A stretch of 64,000 nt of DNA from an uncultured Lachnospiraceae bacterium (GTDB lineage: Bacteria; Bacillota; Clostridia; Lachnospirales; Lachnospiraceae), in the NCBI GenBank assembly GCA_949893755.1, contig CATLCV010000003.1, positions 21,852 through 85,851 of the forward strand. Reading direction: 5' to 3'. Both the position numbers and the translations under genes were made by a program. The notes under the pieces were generated by a model, which ran no database searches, was not told where the DNA came from, and saw nothing but the letters and a program-made list of their open reading frames with translations. Each line of letters starts with the position of its first letter. Position 1 is the first letter of the stretch. This document shows, in pieces, positions 59,034 through 64,000 of the stretch.

Positions 59034-59735
59034 ATGTATACGATTGCGATCTGCGATGCGGATTCATCTGCCGTAAAACAACTGAATACCGAAATCCGTA
59101 AAGTGTTAGTGAATCTGAAGATCATGCATACCGTCTACTCCTTTGCAAACGCGGAGTCTTTATACGATACGGTCCGCAGATATCCGGAAAAGTTTAATCT
59201 GCTTTTTCTTGAAACGGATGTGCAGCCTTATAGCGGAGTTGAGCTGGCGGGCAGACTGCGGGAACTGGGATATGACTATGAGATCGTTCTGATCTCGAAA
59301 AACATGGATTATATCAGAGACGGTTATGACATCGAGGCCTGCCAGTATTTTACCAAGCCTGTCGGAAACAGCCAGCTCCGCAGGTTATTTTTCAGGCTTT
59401 CCCGAAAAATGCTGCAGCGCTCGTCCCAGTATCTGCTGCTGAACCACGGAACTATTTTTTATAAGATTCCATATACAGACGTGAACTACATAGAAACCGC
59501 CCACAGGAAGATCGCGATCCATACCAGGGATGAACTGATCGAATACCCCTGTAAGCTTTCGGAAATTGAAAAGATGCTGCCGAAAACATTTTTCACGCGC
59601 TGCCATCAGAGCTTTATCATCCAGATCTTCGCGGTGAGCCATCTTGCCATGTCAAAGGCTGTCTTAAAAGACGGGACGGAGATCCCGATCAGCCGATCCT
59701 ATAAGGACAATGTGCAGATGATCTTCAGCGCGTGA
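59034..59735 (+). CDS. LytTR-family response regulator with Glu at the phosphoacceptor position
   Basis: 233 residues from ATG 59034 (GGGAGGAGCTAT upstream; longer frame rejected). A receiver-like domain (MYTIAICDADSSAVKQLNTE) is followed by a LytTR domain (IFYKIPYTDVNYIETAHRKI, then TRCHQSFIIQ). Where receivers have the phosphoacceptor Asp, this protein has Glu60 in NLLFLETDVQPYSGVE; the Lys in YFTKPVGN is kept. Glu can imitate a phosphorylated Asp, so the protein may be active without a kinase or be tuned differently from the first regulator. It is divergent from the YcaO operon and shares mirrored operators with it. It is a natural activator candidate for the whole regulon. Confidence 0.88.
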   Translation: MYTIAICDADSSAVKQLNTEIRKVLVNLKIMHTVYSFANAESLYDTVRRYPEKFNLLFLETDVQPYSGVELAGRLRELGYDYEIVLISKNMDYIRDGYDIEACQYFTKPVGNSQLRRLFFRLSRKMLQRSSQYLLLNHGTIFYKIPYTDVNYIETAHRKIAIHTRDELIEYPCKLSEIEKMLPKTFFTRCHQSFIIQIFAVSHLAMSKAVLKDGTEIPISRSYKDNVQMIFSA

Positions 59736-60075
59736 AGCGGCATGATTCCTATTGATACCTCCGGGCTTGCCTGCAGACCGAAAAAAAGCCGCCGGCTTTC
59801 TACCGACGGCTCTTTTTCATCTGAAACACAAAAGTGACATATAAACTTTGTAAATTGACCGGCTTTGCCGTTCTCTCTTACTAATGCATTTTCTATTCCT
59901 TTGGATAATCAGGCGAATGCAATGTTATGCTTTCTTATTTTTTGGAAATTTTTCTGCAAAAAAACAAGCCGTCCGCGCAGAAATCTCTTCCGCGCGGCGG
60001 CCATCTGTTTATCGTGTATAATGACAGGAGGGGCATGTCACCCCCTTTCCATATCTACAGTATGCCGCAGGAATA
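59736..60075. other. Intergenic region downstream of the biosynthetic locus
   Basis: After the terminator at 59781-59817 no credible gene was found up to the aminopeptidase stop. ATACAGTATGCCGC near 60057 and a CGTGTATAATGACAGGAGG stretch near 60013 look promoter-like but have no following gene on the plus strand. Confidence 0.5.
59781..59817 (+). terminator. Terminator after the second LytTR regulator
   Basis: AGCCGCCGG pairs with CCGACGGCT (one mismatch) and is followed by CTTTTT, with a run of As on the other side, so it may work in both directions. Confidence 0.75.
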
Positions 60076-61293
60076 CTAAATTGCCCAGCTCCCTTCCTTC
60101 ATGATCACTACTTCATCCCCATTCCTGCAGGCTCCGACAATCTCCGCGTCTTCCGTCCCCCACATGATATCGCAGTGGATCCCGGAATTATTCACGCCGC
60201 AGGCCAGCCGCTCCTCATCGCTCATGTTCAAAAAGTCTTTCATCACAAAGGGGAAGCCTCTCCCGATTGCGATATGGCTTGCGCTGTTTTCATCATACAG
60301 CGTATGGTAAAAGAGATGACCCGCTTTCCGGATCGGGGATTCCTTATCTACGATCGCCACTTCTCCTAATCGGCCTGCGCCCTCGTCTGTGGTGATGAGA
60401 TTTTTGAAAAATGTCTCCCCCTGCTTTGCCGACACGTCCGTCACCCTTCCGCCGGAAAATGTCAGCTTCAGTCCATCGATGTACTGGTTTGCATAGACCA
60501 GCGGACAGGAGGCCGCCAGGACGCCTTCTGCGCTTCCTGCTTTCGGGGACGTATACAGTTCCTCACTCGGCAGGTTTGCCGCGAATCCCCTCTCCTGAAA
60601 TGCCCCGCAGTGCCACATGGCGCCGGGCAGCATTTCGATGGTCAGGTCTGTGCCGAGTCCGCTTTTGAGACGGATGCTTTTTAAGTCCAGGGCATTCAGC
60701 GCATCCAGATGCCGCCATGCCGCTTCCCATTTTTTCTCCCAGGTTCGGATGCTGCTGCCGTCCCCGGTGATATATAAGGTCCGGAAAATGTCCTCCCACA
60801 GGTGCGTCAGATTTCCTTCCTCCCCGGGAAATACCTGCTTTGCCCATCCGGCTGTGGGGATGCCGCCTGCCGTCCACTTATATTTGTCCTGCATGGCCTG
60901 GTTGTATTTCAGTAGGACTTTCAGCCTGGACTTTGTCATCTCTGCCTGCCGCTCCAGCATTTCGGGTGAGTAATCCAGTGCCTCCGAGGTCAGCAGGTGG
61001 ATCACACAGGGCAGCTCCCTCGTCTGCTGATCCAGCCTGGTTTCTTCCCAGGGCTCCACGGTTTTCAGGATCTCCAGATCCGCATGCTTCACGTCCCAGG
61101 CATCCGCCCTGGCGCTGCTCCACCGGATCTCCACCTTGGAAGCGCCGTATTCATAGCATTTCTCCATGACCAGATGGGCCATCTCCCGGGTCAGTACATC
61201 CGAATGGATGATCACTCTTTCCCCCGGTTTCAGCTGAATCCCGCCCTGTACGAGGAGGGCGGCATATTCTTCTTTGCATGTTTGTAAATCCAT
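60076..61293 (-). CDS. M29-family aminopeptidase (PepS/AmpS-like)
   Basis: 405 residues. Family features: GGIQLKPGERVIIHSD near the N-terminus, ANLPSEELYTSPKAGSAEG with metal-ligand Glu, ESPIRKAGHLFYHTLYDENS (Glu and His ligands) and NSGIHCDIMWGTEDAEI (His/Asp). The ATG at 61293, four bases after the stop of the D-aminoacylase-like gene, is chosen since translation would re-initiate there. M29 enzymes are cytoplasmic, metal-dependent and release N-terminal residues from peptides. With the preceding gene it may degrade peptides with unusual or D-residues. Confidence 0.9.
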   Translation of the reverse strand: MDLQTCKEEYAALLVQGGIQLKPGERVIIHSDVLTREMAHLVMEKCYEYGASKVEIRWSSARADAWDVKHADLEILKTVEPWEETRLDQQTRELPCVIHLLTSEALDYSPEMLERQAEMTKSRLKVLLKYNQAMQDKYKWTAGGIPTAGWAKQVFPGEEGNLTHLWEDIFRTLYITGDGSSIRTWEKKWEAAWRHLDALNALDLKSIRLKSGLGTDLTIEMLPGAMWHCGAFQERGFAANLPSEELYTSPKAGSAEGVLAASCPLVYANQYIDGLKLTFSGGRVTDVSAKQGETFFKNLITTDEGAGRLGEVAIVDKESPIRKAGHLFYHTLYDENSASHIAIGRGFPFVMKDFLNMSDEERLACGVNNSGIHCDIMWGTEDAEIVGACRNGDEVVIMKEGSWAI

Positions 61294-61297
61294 TTTT

Positions 61298-63028
61298 TCA
61301 ACCCTTGGACAGCATCCGTCCATTTCCTTTCCTTAGAAACTTACCGCTTTCAACCGCAATTTTCCCGTTTACAAGGACATAATCGAATCCATCCGGATAC
61401 TGCAGCGGATCCGGGTCACAGCCGCAGCTTTTTATGTGATCCATATCCAATACCACCAGATCCGCATAAGCATGTTCCCGGATGATTCCCCGGTTCCGGA
61501 TTCCGAACCGTTCAGCCGCAAAGCCGGTCATCTGGCGGATGGTATCCTCCAGCCGTTCCTTTGCGTGTGCGGTCAGGAAGCGGGGAATAAAGCGGATGGA
61601 CATGGGATTGGGATACAGCGGGATCTCCGGATCCTCCGTAAAGTTTACGTCAATGCCGCACCCGAATCCGTCGGAGCAGGGCATTGCCATCCTGTGCCTG
61701 CATAAGAAATCATTTGCTTCCGCGAAGCCTGCCATTGGGAGGTTGGCCTCCATATCCGGATCCTCCGCAAACAGGTCCATCACCAGATCCAGCGGATTTT
61801 TTCCCAGCTCCTGCGCATACGCGGCCAGCACCTTTCCCACATGGGCCGGGTTTTTATGCTTCAGTACGGCCAGGAGGGGATAATAGTTGACAGGCTGGTC
61901 CGGATCGAAGGTGGGGAACATCCCGCCTTTTACGACCATATGTACCATGTTTCGGAAATCCGGCACCCGGAAATTTTTTGCAAGCTGCGCCCTGGAGCCG
62001 CTCATCAGCACGAAGGGGCGCAGGAAAAACGCAAAGTATGGTATCGTGAAGTCCGTGGAATAGGGGCTGGGAATCACATCGTAGGAAATGTCCAGCCCGG
62101 CGGATTCCATTTTTTCAAAATAATCCACCGTATCCCGGGCCGCTTGCAGGCCGTCTTCCGGTGTCGCCGCCATTCCCAGCACGTGGACATGGGAAACATT
62201 GGCGCGCACGCCTGCCGCCTGTGCCTGTTCCAGCATGGTGTGGTAACCGTCCATCCGGTTTCCGGTGCCGTCCATCCGGCTGTTGAAGGTGTGGGAGGTG
62301 AAAATGCCGTCATATTTTTTCACGACCTTCAGCATCCGCACCGTTTCTTCATCTGTCGCAAATAATCCGGGCATATACTGGGAGTCCAGACCTGTAGACA
62401 GGCCGAATGCGCCTTCCCGCATACACTGCTCCGTCATGGCTTCCAGGCGGTCCAGCTCCTCCGGGGTGGCTTCACGGTTTGCGTCCGCCCCCATGACAGC
62501 CTGCCGGATTGCCGAATATCCAGCCAGAGGAGCGATATTGCAGCCGATATGGGAGGCATTGACCTTCTGCCGGTAGTCCTCCAGGGACGTCCAGTCCAGG
62601 TCAATATTGTAAAGCTCTTTTAAAGCCGTTTTTGCCTTTTCCTTGGGAAGCATCAGTGTGATCAGGTCAAAATATTTCGGATCCGCCTTGGCCTGCACCG
62701 CAAAATCCACGATCCCGCAGCGGTAGATCTCGCCCCCCAGTGGCGCCATGGCGTGGCCGCAGTTCCCGCCCACAACGGTGGTCACTCCCTGCCGCAGATA
62801 GCCCTCCATCTCCGGATGGATCAGGCAGGTCAGGTCCGCATGGGAATGCGGCTCGATAAACCCCGGCGTGACTGCTTTTCCCTCTGCATGGATCACAGCC
62901 TTCGCCGTTTCCTTCGACAGATCGCCGATCATTACGATCCGGTCTCCCTGGACGGCAATATCCGCCTTGTACGCATCCTGCCCGGTTCCATCATAGAGCA
63001 TACCGCCCTTGATCAATACATCATACAT
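61298..63028 (-). CDS. D-aminoacylase/N-acyl-D-amino-acid deacylase-like amidohydrolase
   Basis: 576 residues, metal-dependent amidohydrolase: MYDVLIKGGMLYDGTGQDAY, HxH in VTPGFIEPHSHADLTCLIHP, GVTTVVGGNCGHAMAPLGGE, HTFNSRMDGTGNRMDGYHTM and VSHVHVLG, typical of D-aminoacylase and dihydropyrimidinase-like enzymes. The ATG at 63028 has AAGGAG 9 bases before it; a longer frame starts within the operator. It would remove an N-acyl group from a D-amino acid or cleave a related amide. Regulated presumably by the divergent TetR gene via the inverted repeat at 63083. Confidence 0.88.
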   Translation of the reverse strand: MYDVLIKGGMLYDGTGQDAYKADIAVQGDRIVMIGDLSKETAKAVIHAEGKAVTPGFIEPHSHADLTCLIHPEMEGYLRQGVTTVVGGNCGHAMAPLGGEIYRCGIVDFAVQAKADPKYFDLITLMLPKEKAKTALKELYNIDLDWTSLEDYRQKVNASHIGCNIAPLAGYSAIRQAVMGADANREATPEELDRLEAMTEQCMREGAFGLSTGLDSQYMPGLFATDEETVRMLKVVKKYDGIFTSHTFNSRMDGTGNRMDGYHTMLEQAQAAGVRANVSHVHVLGMAATPEDGLQAARDTVDYFEKMESAGLDISYDVIPSPYSTDFTIPYFAFFLRPFVLMSGSRAQLAKNFRVPDFRNMVHMVVKGGMFPTFDPDQPVNYYPLLAVLKHKNPAHVGKVLAAYAQELGKNPLDLVMDLFAEDPDMEANLPMAGFAEANDFLCRHRMAMPCSDGFGCGIDVNFTEDPEIPLYPNPMSIRFIPRFLTAHAKERLEDTIRQMTGFAAERFGIRNRGIIREHAYADLVVLDMDHIKSCGCDPDPLQYPDGFDYVLVNGKIAVESGKFLRKGNGRMLSKG

Positions 63029-63082
63029 TTTATATTCTCCTTTTTGTATGTGACTAAAGTCATATTTTCTTGTTACAAGTAT

Positions 63083-63108
63083 ACTTGACAATTATTTTCG
63101 CGTCAAGT
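63083..63108. promoter_or_regulatory. Inverted-repeat operator between the amidohydrolase and TetR genes
   Basis: ACTTGAC (63083-63089) and GTCAAGT (63102-63108) form an inverted repeat with 12 spacer bases. TATACTTGA recurs at 63165, just before the TetR gene. Confidence 0.7.
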
Positions 63109-63127
63109 AGTATGAATGTAGTAATTG

Positions 63128-63162
63128 TTATAGTTCATGGCCTGGCCGGCCGCGGACTGTAA
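63128..63162. repeat. Dispersed palindrome, family 2, copy 3
   Basis: TTATAGTTCATGGCCTGGCC with CCGCGGACTGTAA follows the arm and core pattern of the elements at 15849 and 23875, with more changes. Confidence 0.55.
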
Positions 63163-63198
63163 TTTATACTTGATTATTTATAGCAGGAAGGACCCGGC

Positions 63199-63828
63199 AT
63201 GATCCATCAGACTTTTTTACATTTGCCCGAAGAAAAAAGAAACAGGATCTATCAATGCGCGCTGAAAGAATTTGCGGAGCATCCCTATGAGAAATCCAGC
63301 ATCAACCGCATCATTGCGGAAGCCTCCATTTCCAAGGGGAGCTTTTATCAGTATTTTGATAATAAGGGGGATTTGTATTCCTACTGTATCGTCCGGCTCT
63401 ACGAGATCGTTCTGAACCATAAGTCCGAGAAGCATGAACCGCTGCTACAGTCCGGTCTGGGGAGCATCGCCGGCATCGGTCCGGAACTGGCAATCTCGGA
63501 AAATCAAAAATGGCTGGGGCAGATCCTGACAGCGGACGGCGTTCATTTTTTGCAGCTGCTGCCAAAAGCACCCCGGGATCTGCGCCTGTATGCCATGATC
63601 TCTATTGCCACGGAGCTGATCATGCCGGTGATCCGCCAGGAGCTTGAAAGCGATCCGTCTGTCGATCATACGAAAAATCTTGATTTTTTTGCGTATCTTA
63701 TCAGTGTGAGTGAAATGCTGTCGGCTGATTACGGTTCGTTCATTGATGCAAATGTGGAGTCCATGGAGGCGCTGTCGTTGGAATATCTGCAGGCATTGTA
63801 CGGATATCTTATGAAAGGAAAGCCGTAG
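63199..63828 (+). CDS. TetR/AcrR-family transcriptional regulator
   Basis: 209 residues, starting MIHQTFLHLPEEKRNRIYQC. The helix-turn-helix is INRIIAEASISKGSFYQYFD followed by NKGDLYSYCIVRLYEI, typical TetR with the GSFYQYF recognition helix. GGAAGGACCC lies upstream of the ATG. It is divergent from the amidohydrolase/aminopeptidase operon, with an inverted-repeat operator between them, so it likely represses that operon. The effector is not evident. Confidence 0.93.
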   Translation: MIHQTFLHLPEEKRNRIYQCALKEFAEHPYEKSSINRIIAEASISKGSFYQYFDNKGDLYSYCIVRLYEIVLNHKSEKHEPLLQSGLGSIAGIGPELAISENQKWLGQILTADGVHFLQLLPKAPRDLRLYAMISIATELIMPVIRQELESDPSVDHTKNLDFFAYLISVSEMLSADYGSFIDANVESMEALSLEYLQALYGYLMKGKP

Positions 63829-63836
63829 CCGGCGCG

Positions 63837-63940
63837 GAAAATTTCCAGCTGTGCGGTTGGACGCTCCAAGGATCATCCAACCCACTTATCCATTCGCAAA
63901 AACCGTGCTGACGCACTCTTACGTCTGCTAACGCAGCCGC
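63837..63940 (-). repeat. Dispersed intergenic repeat, family 1, copy C (inverted)
   Basis: Read on the minus strand it runs GCGGCTGCGTTAGCAGACG, CGTCAGCACGGTTTTTGCG, then GGTTGGATGATCCTTGGAGC and CCAACCGCACAGCTGG, the same order as at 22892. Its hairpin arms have several changes. Confidence 0.8.
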
Positions 63941-64000
63941 TTTTTGCTCATTAATAAGTGGGTTGCTGATTCGACAGGCCATTTTCATTGCAATAAATTG

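Overview
The window looks like the chromosome of a gut-type Gram-positive anaerobe of the class Clostridia, most likely Lachnospiraceae. Ribosome binding sites are strong AGGAGG types. BlaI/BlaR-type, LytTR, MerR and TetR regulators, a sortase-anchored surface protein, a three-gene operon resembling C-glycoside deglycosidases and NHLP-type bacteriocin exporters are all present. No tRNA, rRNA, CRISPR array or prophage was seen. Assignments rest on motif recognition by eye; no database search was run.

Layout. 1-5.9 kb: the 5' part of an FtsX-like permease, a free-standing small RNA gene with consensus promoter and terminator, a BlaI/BlaR-like pair with two dyad operators, and an Rpn/PD-(D/E)XK transposase-like protein. 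6.3-8.9 kb: a Gfo/Idh/MocA oxidoreductase, a DUF6379-type protein and a sugar-isomerase TIM barrel, in the order known from C-glycoside deglycosidase operons. 9.3-11.1 kb: ECF sigma factor and DUF4179-type anti-sigma factor. 11.2-15.6 kb: two-component system plus ABC transporter, with matching direct repeats before the regulator and before the transporter. 16.1-20.1 kb: Hsp70 and a membrane J-protein. 20.1-22.9 kb: an AT-richer MerR/ABC island with a shared operator. 23-29 kb: SDR, TetR, surface protein and an AAA/DUF4143 ATPase behind four operator-like palindromes spaced exactly 33 bp.

The centre of interest is 28.98-59.74 kb, an apparent biosynthetic and quorum-sensing locus. One long minus-strand operon (YcaO protein, small repeat ORF, two Nif11-like double-glycine precursors, double-GNAT protein, a complete NHLP export cassette, a second double-GNAT protein, ACP, ketosynthase, dehydratase, chain-length-factor-like protein, ketoreductase, carboxyltransferase) joins a RiPP pathway to a type II fatty acid/polyketide synthase. 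A second minus-strand operon starts with a previously hidden 48-codon double-glycine peptide, then a SpoIIE-type phosphatase, a second NHLP cassette, a STAS protein and an anti-sigma-type kinase. Two LytTR regulators and one GHKL histidine kinase surround these operons. Four near-identical pairs of LytTR-type direct repeats (21 bp apart) lie before the metallopeptidase/regulator pair, the peptide operon/kinase pair, the YcaO operon and the second regulator, and tie the locus into one regulon. My model: the short peptide is a pheromone sensed by the kinase, and the regulon produces a lipidated (possibly polyene-acylated) two-component peptide product exported by the twin transporters. One regulator is interrupted at a nine-C tract, which suggests ON/OFF phase variation.

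59.7-64 kb: an M29 aminopeptidase and a D-aminoacylase-like amidohydrolase opposite a TetR regulator. Dispersed palindromic repeats of two families occupy several intergenic gaps across the window.
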